The notes: generated from the letters alone by a model not told the origin. DNA of 64,000 nt from Linnemannia elongata (GCA_036320915.1 JAXBDG010000001.1:2812001-2876000), one strand, 5' to 3'; counted from the first letter of the stretch, positions 22,997-35,033 are shown. Translations and numbers: made by a program.

Positions 22997-23303
22997 TTAT
23001 TTTTATTTATGGTCTGTTTGCAAGAGTAGGGTTTGAGGGTGAGTTGTGTTGTGAAAGGAAACGAGAAAGACAAGGGAAGGGTGTGAAGACGGGGTATGTA
23101 TGAAAACGGGACAAAGAAAAAGGGACACAAAAGGGACAGAAAGAGATCAAAGGGAAAGGGAATGGGAAAGAGGAATAACAACAGCATGCATGCTTGCTTT
23201 CATGCGAGAGCCCAGATGTCTTCCTGTCCAATGGTCGAGGCAAAACGAAGAGAAAAAAAAACAAGATCGAGTAAACAAAGCACCTCTGTTGTTCTTTGCA
23301 CAT
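22911..23303. other. Spacer between F-box genes with a poly(A) run
   Basis: This spacer holds a 25-base A run at 22966-22990 (a T run on the coding strand). On the minus strand the rest is C/T-rich and fits the leader of the 21.3-22.9 kb F-box gene. No gene is supported. Confidence 0.55.
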
Positions 23304-24788
23304 CTAGTCACCCCCAGGACGGACAAACGGATGTCTTGGAAACCTGGCTCCAGTTGGACGGCTTGCCCGCGTAAAGACAACCATGCACCACCTTAACATC
23401 CAAAGATTCTCAAGACCCGCCACGGACCTGAACATGTCCTCTACAAAGGCTCTACTCATATAAACATCTGCCCTGTACGAAGCAATCGAACCCCCGGCGT
23501 GATAGCACCAGCCCATGATAGGTCCATCCTCGAACATCTCTTGAAGCGTACTGGCATCGGCTCGCTTTGATGTCTCCTCGATGTCTCCAATGTCCAAGTC
23601 AAGAACTTCCAACATGCTTTTTCCTTGCAATGCTGCCGTTCTGATAGCGTCCAGTACAGCAGGTCCAGCTCCACAACAATACCATGTGACGGAGAACTGC
23701 TTGAGGCGGGGGCATCGGATAGGAAGCTGAAAAAGTAGATCCAGCTCGACTGGGCCTTCGGTCATAATAAGGATTCCTAAAGTTTCCAACGTCGAAGCAT
23801 GAAGTGCAATCGAGTCGGTAATACGACTGTCGATATATGACACGACGACGACGATCTCAGAGATATTGTCGGACACTGCACAATTGCGAATGAGCGTCGC
23901 CTTCAGGCCTTGGTCAATGGTGCCGTTCACCACAAGTGACCGGAGCTTGGGGCAATGGGCGCAAAGACTATTGGTGATGCGTGCGATATCCTCGTCGTCC
24001 TTGTAGTTATCCCTATATCTCCCCAATGTCAATTCGAGTCGCACAAGATTGGGACAACACTTGACAAACTCGGCTGGATCTGGACCAAAAAAGAGACCAG
24101 GGAGACGAGCCAGTTCCAAGCATGGGAGTATCAACGAACTATCCTCCTGACCGTCGCCATTGTTGCCGTTGGTACTGTTCTCTCCAGCTGTGATCCATTT
24201 TGCTCCTTGAACATGCAGTCCAGTAAGCCAGCCAATCTCCAGTTCCTTGATCGATCCTGCCAAAGGTCTGAGTGCCTTGCCAAGTCTGCCCTCCGAGACA
24301 TCCCACAAAGTCAGAGTCAAGCGCTCAAGGCGTGTCAGAGAGGCGAACTCGTTACACGGCAGGAATGGCAACTTACTAGGACCATTCCACTCCAAGGACT
24401 TGAGACCAGGATTGGACCGTACCAGCTCTCGTGAATCCCCGATGTCCGTAGTGTTGCAATTGAGCGTCAATTGGACCAGTTTGGTGCAGTCCACGAAGGG
24501 GAGGAGGGTCCGTCCTCTCTGTATACAAAACGTCCTGAAATGGGTGCTGTAGTTCCTGAGGATGCCTATGGGTATATGTTCCATGCCTTCGGCGTCGTAG
24601 TTGGTCCAGAGTAGAGGGAATAGGGTATGGTGCCAGAGTTTCGAGACGAGTAGGCAGGCAATTAACGTCTTGGGTATGAAGACTATCCTTGCCGGACTGT
24701 CTTGATGCTTTTCCTGACTCCAGAGAGGGAGAAAGTGTCCGAGGCGTTGGATGATCTCGGGCAGTTCGAGAGGATGCACAAGCGACAT
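23304..24788 (-). CDS. F-box / LRR protein
   Basis: Single-exon gene, 494 residues, starting MSLVHPLELPEIIQRLG, the shared paralog start; the longer open frame upstream is leader sequence. F-box at about 6-60 (HPLELPEII, FLPLW, IACLLVSKLWHHTLFPLLW), then LRRs (LVQLTLN, LKSLEWNG, LERLTLTLWDVSEG, NLVRLELTLG, LRSLVVNG) and a terminal VAGLENLWMLRWCMVVF segment. It is most like the next gene upstream on the minus strand (24.9-26.4 kb): both have the AEGMEHIP/AEAMEIVP stretch and the LRWC motif near the end, so they probably arose by tandem duplication. Predicted SCF substrate receptor with unknown target. Confidence 0.83.
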   Translation of the reverse strand: MSLVHPLELPEIIQRLGHFLPLWSQEKHQDSPARIVFIPKTLIACLLVSKLWHHTLFPLLWTNYDAEGMEHIPIGILRNYSTHFRTFCIQRGRTLLPFVDCTKLVQLTLNCNTTDIGDSRELVRSNPGLKSLEWNGPSKLPFLPCNEFASLTRLERLTLTLWDVSEGRLGKALRPLAGSIKELEIGWLTGLHVQGAKWITAGENSTNGNNGDGQEDSSLILPCLELARLPGLFFGPDPAEFVKCCPNLVRLELTLGRYRDNYKDDEDIARITNSLCAHCPKLRSLVVNGTIDQGLKATLIRNCAVSDNISEIVVVVSYIDSRITDSIALHASTLETLGILIMTEGPVELDLLFQLPIRCPRLKQFSVTWYCCGAGPAVLDAIRTAALQGKSMLEVLDLDIGDIEETSKRADASTLQEMFEDGPIMGWCYHAGGSIASYRADVYMSRAFVEDMFRSVAGLENLWMLRWCMVVFTRASRPTGARFPRHPFVRPGGD

Positions 24789-24931
24789 TGTGTGTTTCGA
24801 GGAAGGAAGTGCGTGAATGAAAGAAAGTGTGAGCGTGTGAATTCTTGAGCAGGAACGTGAAAAGAGAAGAGTAAAGGAGTAAATACAAAGCAATACCACT
24901 TTTGACGTCTACTTTTAATCTAAGAAAGGCT

Positions 24932-26413
24932 TCAATAGAGCAATGGCGAGTTTACAGCTAATGTCCGATCATAATTACTCGACCGCGTAAAGACAGCCCC
25001 ACACCACCTCAACACCCTCAACCTCTCCAATCCTTGGACCGCTTCAAACAGCTCCCGTGCAAACGTCTCACTCCAATAGATATCATCATCGCTACTCGAC
25101 AGTGAAGCCTTCTTCGGGTGGAAGTACCAGCCCAGGATTGGACCACTCACAAACAAATCCCTCAGCTCAAAGACTTCATCCTTCACCCATTCTTCGCTAG
25201 GGGTGCCAGCGTCCAGGTCCAAGATTTCCATGGCGGAACTCTGCCACGCAGCTACTTTGAGTGCGCTCAGAATAGACCGCGCCGATTCCCGGCTGTAGAT
25301 CGCATTCACCGCAAACCATTTCAGTCGAGAGCACTGTACTGGGACCTGGAGTAGATACTTCATCATAATAGTTTCCTCATCATCAATCGAAGTCGAAGTG
25401 AGGATACCAAGAGTCTCCAAGGTCGGCGCATGAATCGAAATCGAGTCCATGAGATCCTTGCCCACGCTCTCTATATGGACGACGAGTTCCGAAAGACCAC
25501 TGCTGCCGGGGATGGATGGACAGTTCCGGATAAGAATTGCTTTTTGGTATGAAGGGATGGATCCTTTGATGGTCAGGGCTCGAAGGTTGGGGCAACGGGT
25601 ATGAAGGCTGTCCGCGAGACGTGTAATATTCTTGTTGTCGTCCTTGTAATAGCACTCGTCCGCGTCCAGCGATAATACAGACCGTACCAGATTGGGGCAC
25701 CGCTTGACAAAATTGGCGGGATTAGGACCATGAGGAGGACCATAGGCGCGATAGACTTCCAACAATGGCAGTATCATTGCAGTCCCTTGTACGTCTCCTC
25801 CATCGTCATTGATATCAAAGAGTTCATCGACGCCAGAAAGCCAATCAATCTCCAAAACCTTCAAAGACCCCGCCAACACCTCCAGCACACTCCAAAGCCG
25901 ACCTCCATCCACTTTCCATCTCGACAACCTCAACTTCTCCAACGTCTTCAACCCCGCAAAATCTTCTACCCTCAACGGCGTCGACCCCGTTGGCCCATTC
26001 CACTCCAACTCCTTCAGCCCACCACCATTCTCCCTCACCATCCGCCGCGACTCTTCCAACTCCTCGATTGTCTCCGGGTTCAGCGCTGCCTTGACGACCC
26101 TCCTACATCCAAAAATGTCAAGAGCCCGACTCCCGTATCCGTGGTGACAATATGTCCTGAAGTAGACACTGTATCGCGCCAAAGTAGGGAGGGGGACGAT
26201 TTCCATGGCTTCGGCTTCATAGTAGGACCAGAGGAGGGGGAGTAGAGTGTCGTGCCAGACTTTGGAGATGAGGAAGCAGGTGAGAAAGGTTTTTGGGAGG
26301 AATACGAGTTTTAGACGACCCGATCCTAAGGCGCGTTCCTGGGACCAGAGGGGGAGGAAGTTGCCGACGCGGGCGATGATTTCGGGGAGTTGAAGAGGGT
26401 GGAGGGAAGTCAT
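24932..26413 (-). CDS. F-box / LRR protein
   Basis: Single-exon gene, 493 residues, starting MTSLHPLQLPEIIARVG. The F-box spans about 6-60 (LTCFLISKVWHDTLLPLLW). Irregular LRRs follow (LKELEWNG, LEKLRLSRWKVDGGRLW, NLVRSVLSLDADE, LRALTIKG), ending with VQGLERLRVLRWCGAVF. It sits only 143 bases upstream of the start of the previous F-box gene on the same strand and is its closest relative in the window. The function is inferred from the F-box family only: recruitment of a target protein to an SCF-type ubiquitin ligase. Confidence 0.83.
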   Translation of the reverse strand: MTSLHPLQLPEIIARVGNFLPLWSQERALGSGRLKLVFLPKTFLTCFLISKVWHDTLLPLLWSYYEAEAMEIVPLPTLARYSVYFRTYCHHGYGSRALDIFGCRRVVKAALNPETIEELEESRRMVRENGGGLKELEWNGPTGSTPLRVEDFAGLKTLEKLRLSRWKVDGGRLWSVLEVLAGSLKVLEIDWLSGVDELFDINDDGGDVQGTAMILPLLEVYRAYGPPHGPNPANFVKRCPNLVRSVLSLDADECYYKDDNKNITRLADSLHTRCPNLRALTIKGSIPSYQKAILIRNCPSIPGSSGLSELVVHIESVGKDLMDSISIHAPTLETLGILTSTSIDDEETIMMKYLLQVPVQCSRLKWFAVNAIYSRESARSILSALKVAAWQSSAMEILDLDAGTPSEEWVKDEVFELRDLFVSGPILGWYFHPKKASLSSSDDDIYWSETFARELFEAVQGLERLRVLRWCGAVFTRSSNYDRTLAVNSPLLY

Positions 26414-26650
26414 TGTGTTGATTGTTGTAGGTAAAAAGCGTGTGTGTAGGTTAGGTGATGAGACTGAGAAAGAGAGAATCAGCAATGGTAAAGAAAGGCA
26501 AAGAAGAAGAACAAAGGAAAGAAGGGGTGTGAATTGTGTCCACAAAAACGTGGTTGCAGTCGACACCCTATCTACGCGTGCTTGGACCAGCTACTCCTCT
26601 CCAGCCTTGGAGAACAAATCACGATTTATACATTGTAGAAAGGGTATTTT

Positions 26651-28627
26651 TTATATGCATTCCTTATGCTCCTTTGCCTGCTCCACACCAGATCCAGATA
26701 CGACAGCAGATGTGTCAACAACTGTCTCAACATGCGACGACACCAACGATGCCTCTGCTCCTACTCCTGCTCCTTGCTTGGCCAAGACTGCCTGTTCTGC
26801 CGCATATCGTAATGAAGGCTTCTGTGGGAGGATAGGAATCGTCCCCCGATCAGGAACCAGGGGCAAGAAGGTCGCCTGGGGACGGTAGTTCAGCGTCTTT
26901 GCATAGTTCCTGCGCTGGAAAAAGTCAGATGCGTATCCCAGTACCACCCTGCGGAGCAAATCCTCATACCACGTCTACAAAACGAATGAAAAATAAAATG
27001 CACTCAATCAGTACATATTCTTACTGCAGCTCTTTCGCTTTCCCTTTTCATAAAAAGTAAAATACATGAAAAACTTTACCTGGCCAACCATGAGCATGGT
27101 AAAGAGTTTACTCTTCTGGAACTGCTCCGCAGCATGCGGGTATCGAAGCTGCCTGTACTCCTTGAATGCATTTTTGATATTCTTGGAAGTCGCCGAAGTC
27201 ACCTCATACAACGCGTTCGCAAGAATCACCGCATCTTCCATCGCATTCACAGCTCCCTGGCCCACATACGGCATAATCTTGTGACAAGCATCGCCAATCA
27301 ATACGGTTCGTCCATGGTACCAGGTCTCAAATAACTTTTCCTCCAACATAACCTTCGAGATATAATCCTTGGGTGTGTTATCGATCAGGTCTCCGATGGT
27401 GCCGCCAATAGGGATCTTGTAATCCCGAATCTCTTTACACAACACATGTGCCGACTCGGGTCCCCACTCTGTCGCGCGGAAGGTGTCGTTCTCCTTTGAC
27501 AGATCTTCATTTAGGATCTGAGTCCCGAAACCCCATCCGATACAGTTATCCGGCAAGGAATAATATCTCCAGGTATACGGCCCATGTCCAATGACCCAAT
27601 CCGCTCTGCTAAAAGAAGTAGCCTCTGCCTCCTTGAGCGCGGGATATTTTTCCGGATCCATGGGTCCTGTAAGTCCCACAAGAGTCATATGGTTGACCTC
27701 CATCTTGGCCTGGTCCGAACGAGGGAGGATCTTGTCCTTCTTGAGTTGTTCATAAAGGGATTGTCGAACTGCACTGTAGGCGCCATCGGCTCCGACCAGG
27801 ATATCTGCCTCGTATGATCTCCCGTCCGCGGTGCGGATGAGAGCTCCGTGGTCGTCACCATGGACGATCGAGAGGACTCGTTTTCCGAAGTGGACCTTTG
27901 AGGGAGGGATTCTGGACAGGAGGAGGTCATAAAGTTTTGGCCGCGAGCATACTCTGGAGCTGTATCCACTCCTACAATCACAAAACGGCGTTACGCCATT
28001 CAGTTATGGAGAGTTCTTGTATTTATACATGTATGTCCAAGACCCATGTACCCAGCGCAGAACGAAAAACAAAGCAAATAACAACACAAAACTCTAAAAA
28101 AAAAGATGTTCTCACGGATATAACTCTCGCACTGGTAAAAGATCTCTTCAACTTACTTTTCAATATGCTCCTCAATGTCAACTTTTCCAATGGGTCGCAT
28201 GTTTTCCTTCTCCTTATGAATTGTGATATGGTTGACAGGCCTGGAGATGGCCACGAAGTCATCGAAGAGTCCCAGTTGTGTAAACAGCGGCATCACATTC
28301 GGGCCCAGTGCAATCGTGCTTCCTATTCATTCATCGTTCATGGGCACAGCACAAAGTAATTGCAAAATGAGGTTAACAAACGAACGACCTAGAAAGAATA
28401 TCAATCCTCCCTCTGATTTGACTGTAACGGAAACGAGAAATAATGGACAAGGGGGGAGGAACAATACCAAGGGGCTTGACCTCGGAAGCCTTTTCAAAGA
28501 TGAGGTACTCGATTTTGGCTTTTTCGAGGAGGATGGCGAGTGTTAGTCCTGCGAGTCCTGCGCCAACGATGATCACGGTGGGGGCGCCTGGGTCCTTCAT
28601 CTTGGGTGGTTCCTGAAACATCTCCAT
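26651..28627 (-). CDS. FAD-dependent monooxygenase, class A (four exons)
   Basis: Predicted PHBH-fold flavin hydroxylase of 513 residues, substrate unknown. Exons in order of translation are 28468-28627, 28157-28322, 27080-27971 and 26651-26974; phases are consistent. Motifs are VGAGLAGLTLAILLEKA near residue 20, the DG motif GADGAYSAVR, the GD motif LIGDACHKIMPYVGQGAVNA, and the family tail LNYRPQATFLPLVPDRG. It has a longer E/V/A-rich C-terminus than its paralog and an intact MPYVGQGA stretch. Exon 3 is continuous where the plus-strand copy has three introns and an 11-base microexon. It flanks the F-box array on the side opposite the plus-strand copy. No targeting signal is obvious. Confidence 0.87.
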
Positions 28628-29643
28628 CTTTGTTTGTTGCGTTTGTTTTGTAGTTTGGTGAGGGGTGAGAGTGGTATATGTATGGGAGATATAACAACAA
28701 GAGGACGGGTGCTCTCGGAGAAGGAGGAAAAGACTAAGTGGGACGAAGGAATGAATGAGAGTGAGGAGGAGCGGAAAGAAGAGAAATGGAGATGGAATGA
28801 CTGAGAAGATTAAAGAAGAAAAGTGAAGAAGAAAGAAAAACAAGAAAGAGAGAGCGGAGACTTTGTTTTATTGTGTCCCCCTTGTCTGATTTTACAAGAC
28901 TAAAGGAAAGATGTACCTCGCAGGCTGTATGTATATCCCTGTTCAATCCAGAGAAGAATAACAGTAAATAGAACCATGCATGGGACAAGGTCGTCCCCCC
29001 ACTCCAATGCATTATTTTCTTCCACCGGAGAACAAATGTCAAAAGCTGAGTTCAATTTGTCAAAAATTATTCAAACCCTTCTCCCAACGGTCATCCCATC
29101 CACATTTGTATGGATAACTCTTCATCAAAGGCATCTTTTTTTCATGCAAGCTTCGTTGCTCACACTTTGCAAGTGAAGAAGTGTCCAGACCCATTCATCC
29201 CTTCTTTCCTTCTTTCCTCCTTTTCCTCTCCCCACTCTCCACTCGCAACTTCCCGGAAAACAACGGCGAAATAAAGACGCTAAAGTAAAGCCATCAAGGA
29301 AGTTCAGGGGTTGCTCACAACACAAGACAAAGGAAGGGGAGGAATGAGAGACGACAAAGGCTCTCACGCCATTCAAATAGACAAATAGAAAGTCTAAACT
29401 TGAGAATGTACTGTTCTGTCGGACTGACATACTTAGAACGGTAGTAGAACCATGGCAACCTTAAAGAACGGGCTGCAAAATCTATGTCCATAGTAAACCA
29501 AATATATTTTTTTATTCACAAACAAACGATCGTTTCGCTTCTGTACATGTGTATGTTGTCGTTGTTGTTGTTGTTGTTGTTGTTGTTATTGATACAGTCG
29601 TTGTTTCAAGACAACTTCCTGTTATGCAAGCACCCACAATAAT
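28628..29643. other. Intergenic region between monooxygenase and transketolase
   Basis: On the minus strand 28640-28860 is C/T-rich and fits the leader of the monooxygenase. The remainder includes the probable 3' UTR of transketolase. No other gene is supported. Confidence 0.5.
29561..29587. repeat. (GTT)n microsatellite
   Basis: About nine GTT units (AAC on the transketolase strand), about 57 bases past the transketolase stop, probably within its 3' UTR. Confidence 0.8.
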
Positions 29644-32620
29644 TTAATGGAAGTACTTGCGGACGAGGGAGGGGACAGAACCCTCCTTCTTGTAGAAGGC
29701 AACAATCTTCTGGACCTTGCCTGCAACGACATCAGGAACAAGTCCAAAATGCTTGTAGACGTCCTTGTAAGGACCCGACGCACCAAAGGTGTCAATACCA
29801 ATCGACTCGTGTGCATAGCGGTCCCATCCAAACGTTGACATCGCTTCGACAGAGACCGAAGGAATGCCATCAATCAGGACCGAGGCCCTGTAGTCGTGAG
29901 GCTGCTCGTCAAAGAGCTTGGTCGAGGGCATCGAGACAACACGCGCCTTGATGCCATGCTCCTTCAACAACTTGGCTGCGTCAACAATGAGCGAGACCTC
30001 GGATCCTGTGGCGACCAGGGTGACATCGGCTCCCTGGACCTCCTGAAGGACATATCCTCCCTTGAGGGTCTTCTCGATCGACGATCCCTCCAACTGGGGC
30101 AGGTCTTGACGGGTCAAGGCCAAGACAGAGGGGCGGTCCTTGGTCTCGATGGCATAGAGGTAAGCTCCTGAGGTCTCGTTACCGTCGGCAGGGCGGAAGT
30201 CGATCAAGTTGGGTGTTGCACGGATCATGGCCATTGTCTCAATAGGTTGATGGGTAGGGCCATCCTCACCCAGACCTATTATAGTTACAAGTTTGTGCAA
30301 ATAACAGAATATGAGTTGGATGTGATCATAGGAAGACAATGCCATGAGTGCTGAGGTGTGAATAGATAAGAACAGAACAAAGAGACGTACCGATCGAGTC
30401 GTGGGTCATGATGTAGATGATGCGGTGGCCGCTCAGAGCGGACAGGCGGACAGCACCTAGATAATATGATTACATCAGTTATGAAACAAATCATTAGTAA
30501 AAGGTATCAATCACCACGACACGTCATTGATATCAGTAATCAAAGAGACTAAGGAGACTTACCAGAGGCATACGAGATAAAGTTGAGGAAGGTGGCGCCG
30601 GCGGGGATCAAACCGCCGTAGGCATCAATACCGTTCATGACTCCACACATTCCGTGCTCGCGGACACCATAGCGGACATACCGACCAGCGTAGTTGCCAA
30701 TACCCGAATCATTGGGCTGGAAATCAACAGCAGTCTTCCATCGGGTCAAGTTCGATCCAGTCAAATCAGCCGATCCAATAATCAACTCAGGCAAATGATC
30801 CGCAATCTTGTTCAACACTGCCTCCGACAGCTTGCGGGTCGCACTTGCCTTGTCCGCTGGCGTATAGCGAGGAAGTTCCTTGGCCCAACCCTCGGGCAAC
30901 TTCTTGGCAAGACGGCGCTTCAACTGAGCAGCGAGTTCAGGGTGAGCACCGGTGTACTTTTCAAGGAGGGCATCCCAATTGTGGTTGAGCTTGGCTCCCT
31001 TCTCGGCCTTGGCATGGTAGAGATCATAAGTGGCCTTGGGGACAGCAAAGTGCTCCTCGGGGTTGAAGCCAAAGGCCTTCTTAAGCTGGACAATGTCATC
31101 GGCCTTGAGGGGTGATCCATGGACCTTCTCGGTACCCTGGTTGAGGGATCCGAATCCAATGGTGGTGTAGACCTTGATTAACGAGGGCTTGTCGGTGACC
31201 TTCTTAGCCTCCTCAATGGCATGGGCAATCGCCTCAAGGTCGTGGTTTCCGTCCTTGACGACAATGACGTGCCAGCCGTAGGCCTCGAATCTCTTGGGGA
31301 CATCCTCGGTGAACGAGACCTCGGTATCACCATCGATCGAGATGTGGTTGTCATCATAGAGTGCAATCAACTTTCCCAACTTCAAGTGCCTATTATAGTT
31401 AGAGGGAGCAATGGATGTTAATCATCATGAACTGGTCGGTCATATAGTACCCCTTTCGCTACAGTTGACATAAGTGTGACGTACCCGGCGAGGGAGGCAG
31501 CCTCGCTGGCGATACCCTCCTGCAAGCATCCGTCACCGGTGATCACGAAAGTGTGATTGTTGAAGAGCTCGAAGCCAGGCTTGTTGAAGGTGGCAGCCAT
31601 GTGAGCCTCGGCAATGGCAAGGCCAACCGAGTTGGCGAAACCTTGACCAAGAGGACCCTAAGGAATGGTTTAGTATAGAACGAAAAGGTGAGGTGAGTAT
31701 GATACTACGGGAGCTGCGCAGGAGGGTTCAGGGTAAAGTCTGGAATATAGTGAACAGCCCCACGCATGATACAAATAAGCCCTGTTTGTCACTTACAGTG
31801 GTGACCTCAATGCCAGTGGTGATATGTGACTCTGGGTGACCAGGGGTCCTAAAAGAAAAGAGAGAGGGGCACAGAGAGAGCGAGAGAGGCGCATCATCGG
31901 TTAGACCTTGTTTTTCTATGCTTTTATCGCGGTGGCAAACTGCTCTGGGTGCTATGTTATGTTGCAAAATGGCTTGGCTTCCCGGACAGAAGAGGCTTTG
32001 TATGGGAAAATTGGTGGGTGACAAATGTATTTATGCATGTGTAACCATGACGGGTAGAAAAGTTCTCCAGCCCCGATTGGTCATGGTCCAAGCCCCTTCT
32101 CAAGGGTCCGATGCAGATTGCTCTTTTTTCTGTGCTGTCTTGCATAGACATAGACACGGCGGGCGCAAGCAAAGTAAATGGGGGTGTGTGAAAGAAAGAA
32201 GGAGCCCATCCTATTTGCCGTGCTGAAGCACGTTTCCCACATCGATCTGGCGTGATGATAATGATAATGATAACGATGTTTCCACATCAAACAAACAAGC
32301 AACAAGGATAACATGGAGAGATAACAATTGTTGAGTAGAAACATACTTGCTGTTCAACTGACGGAACTGCTTCAAGTCCTCGATCGAGGTGGGGTAGCCG
32401 GTTAAATGGAGGAGGATGTACTGCAGGGCGCAGGCATGTCCGTTCGACAAGACGAATCGATCACGGTTAGCCTAACGTCAATGATTGAACGATTGAGTGT
32501 GAGAAAATAGTTAGTGTGAGTGAGATAGAGCATGAGCATGACATGGTATGATGACAACAATAGCAACTGTTAGTCGCATTTGATACCAAGCAAATATTGG
32601 CCGTGGCTGGTGGTTGTGAT

Positions 32621-32667
<47 letters not shown>

Positions 32668-33161
32668 CTTTCTCCCTTTTTTTCTCTCTCACTCTTTTCA
32701 ATCCACGCGATAGATTCTCATTTCCCGTGTCGTTATCATTATCACAGAAGACAATGGACAAAGATGGGCACGCCATCCCATCCATCCCTAACACGCACAG
32801 GGAGGAGGAACTCACACGCTGACATGCACACTTAAAAGAAAGAAATCGTTAGTACTTACCCACTTGGGATTCTTGGGGTTGTAGTTCATGTAACGCGAAA
32901 ACAACAAGTGTGCCATGGGGGCACAACCCATAGGAGCACCTATTTAGCAAATGCAATGGGATGGAATGAAAAAAGGAAGGTGTTGAGTCGTGAGAAAAAA
33001 TGATGCAAAACAAAGGTGCATAAAAACGCGCGATAAGATGAAATGATATCAATAGAGACGAAGGACTAACCAGGGTGACCAGAGTTGCTCTTGAAGACAG
33101 TGTCGGCGGCAAGGACACGGATGGTGTTGATGGCTTTGCTATCTGCCTCAGTGAAACTCAT
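29644..33161 (-). CDS. TKL1: Transketolase
   Basis: Thiamine-diphosphate enzyme of the non-oxidative pentose phosphate pathway, moving two-carbon units between ketose donors and aldose acceptors in the cytosol. Eight exons in order of translation are 33071-33161, 32860-32939, 32347-32471, 31797-31848, 31485-31657, 30563-31389, 30391-30456 and 29644-30275. Phases agree and give 681 residues, the usual family length. Landmarks are SGHPGAPMG (His29), the ThDP motif GDGCLQEG at about 157 with [12 protein letters not shown] downstream, the pyrimidine domain ([31 protein letters not shown]) and the C-terminal domain ([19 protein letters not shown]). The intron between exons 2 and 3 holds a long CT microsatellite. 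It is divergently arranged with glutathione reductase. The gene symbol follows yeast usage and may be the only transketolase or one of two. Confidence 0.95.
32624..32663. repeat. (CT)n microsatellite inside a transketolase intron
   Basis: About 20 CT units on the plus strand within the intron 32472-32859, so the transcript would carry a GA run. Confidence 0.85.
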
Positions 33162-35033
33162 GATTGCTTGCTTATTGTTTGTGAAAGAGAGGGGAGTGTT
33201 TGTGGAAGTGGTGGTTAGGGAGGAGAAGGTGAGGAAGGAGAGGAAAGGAAGAAAAGGAAGAGGACGCTGAAGTGAGAATCCTTTAACTCAAGTTTTAGAT
33301 CACGTGATAGGAGGCCCGCGCGCTAGGTGACGTTCAGCAAATGCGCATGATCCTCCTTCTCCATCCTTTACTGATCCTCCTTCTCCAAGCCGTACTCATC
33401 TGCATTGACGCGTGGCCATTGCTAGGCTCGCGTCCTATTTGCTACCTTCTCAATATTTTTGCCTTTCATTTCATACTGTCCACACCCTTCTTCATCTCTG
33501 CCAGCCAGCTCTCTCGCCCTAAGTTTTTACATCCTTTATTTCACGCTGTTTTATACATCTTTCATCGACCACCACATTTGCAACCATCCAAAAACGTTCT
33601 TTAAATCGCGCCGCTCGCCCTCTCTAGCGCTCACAGCCCCCCTCGACATCAGGGTAACTAAGACTCACTTGAGAACACGCCTTTTCTGTTGGATCTCATC
33701 TTAACAACCGCCCCGAAGGTACCCCCGCGGCAATTGCGCTCGTCAGGATACAGTATGTCCCCCGACGTGGAGTTTGAGTGTTAGTGCAGGTGTTCCAGGA
33801 GAAAGTAACTACAACCATTGAAGGGACATTCGATTTGGAAGTGCAGTTAGGAGTGAGATGTGCTCAAATGTCAATCTCACTGTAAGTGCCCATTTCTCGA
33901 ACCGGGTTTCCTTTATAGACCGCACTATATAAAGTTTGGGAGTTGGTGCATGTGATCCAAGAGCGCTCCATCCGTTCCCTTGCTTACAACAAGCTGTTTG
34001 GTACGCGACTTGGAAGTGCAGACATTTGAGCCTCCAATAGTTAGGGTGGGTGAAGTTTATGGTACCGTCTTCAATTAGACTCCTGCGCGACATACTTCAT
34101 CACTAGCACCAACATGCCCGAGCTATTTGACTTTCTGGCTGTGTTTCTACTATTGTAGCTGTCTTTTGTCTCCCACTTATTCGCATCCTGCCACCAAGCC
34201 AGCAATGCTCCAACAAAGTCGACGGCCTTGCTATGTTTGACGGTGAAAAGGCTGGCCGCGAACCAGGCAAAAGAAAGCACCTGGGTATATTTCGACGGGA
34301 CTCTTGGTAGTCTTCCCATGCACGCTGTCAATGCAGCTCTTAATGAATAGCTCTCTTATTGTCCCTGCCGCTTTATCCTTTACAGCCTGTACTGGCAACT
34401 GCAAAAGGAGTGACAGAGCGATTAAAGTAACGGGAGACACACTCGAACCACCGCCACAAGTCACATGATCCTGAGATTTTTGAGATGATCACCCAACAAG
34501 AAGAAAGAAGAGCGAAAGAATGGTTTGTTTCATCGATTGAAGGGAGTCAAAGCAGGTGTAATATGATGGTGACAAGTACAACTCTGCTCTGTAGTACTCT
34601 TTCTGCGAAAAGAATAAAGCGCAACGGGGCAATTGACAATGTGCGCTATGCGCACCTAGCCCAGCCTAGCCTGCCCTCGCACGCCGTCCATTTTTACACC
34701 ACCCTTTCATTTTCCATCGAATTTTCTTCGGCAGTGGGTGACTGACAAATCATCTCTTGAAATACGCCGTACTCCGGGCACTGCGCGCAACGAGGTGTGA
34801 AAATAAAAGAGCATAAAGATCGAACTTCTCCCTCTCTTCTTCTTCCTTTCATTCATTCATTCTTTCATTAAACTCAACACCACCCGCCCATCTTAACCCT
34901 CCCTTTCAAGCCTCCTCCGGATTCCCGTCGCCTCATCACAAGCTCGACATCGGATCCTATTCTTGAACTCAAGACTCTACTCACCCTGGCATCTCCTACC
35001 CGTCGTCTCCTCCAACTCGCAAACTCATTCAAA
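33162..35033. other. Divergent intergenic region with a possible coding relic
   Basis: This 1.9-kb region separates the starts of transketolase (-) and glutathione reductase (+) and should hold both promoters. C/T-rich leaders flank both starts. On the minus strand, 34071-34464 contains two overlapping open stretches in different frames (ELFIKSCIDSVHGKTTKSP, and SFAWFAASLFTVKHSKAVDF with WWQDANKWETKDSYNSR). Together they look like one protein broken by a frameshift. I do not recognise the family. Confidence 0.35.

Noticed and set aside
29561..29587. CRISPR-like or tandem direct repeat
   Set aside because: It is a plain GTT microsatellite without spacers; no CRISPR array is expected in, or seen in, this nuclear fungal sequence.
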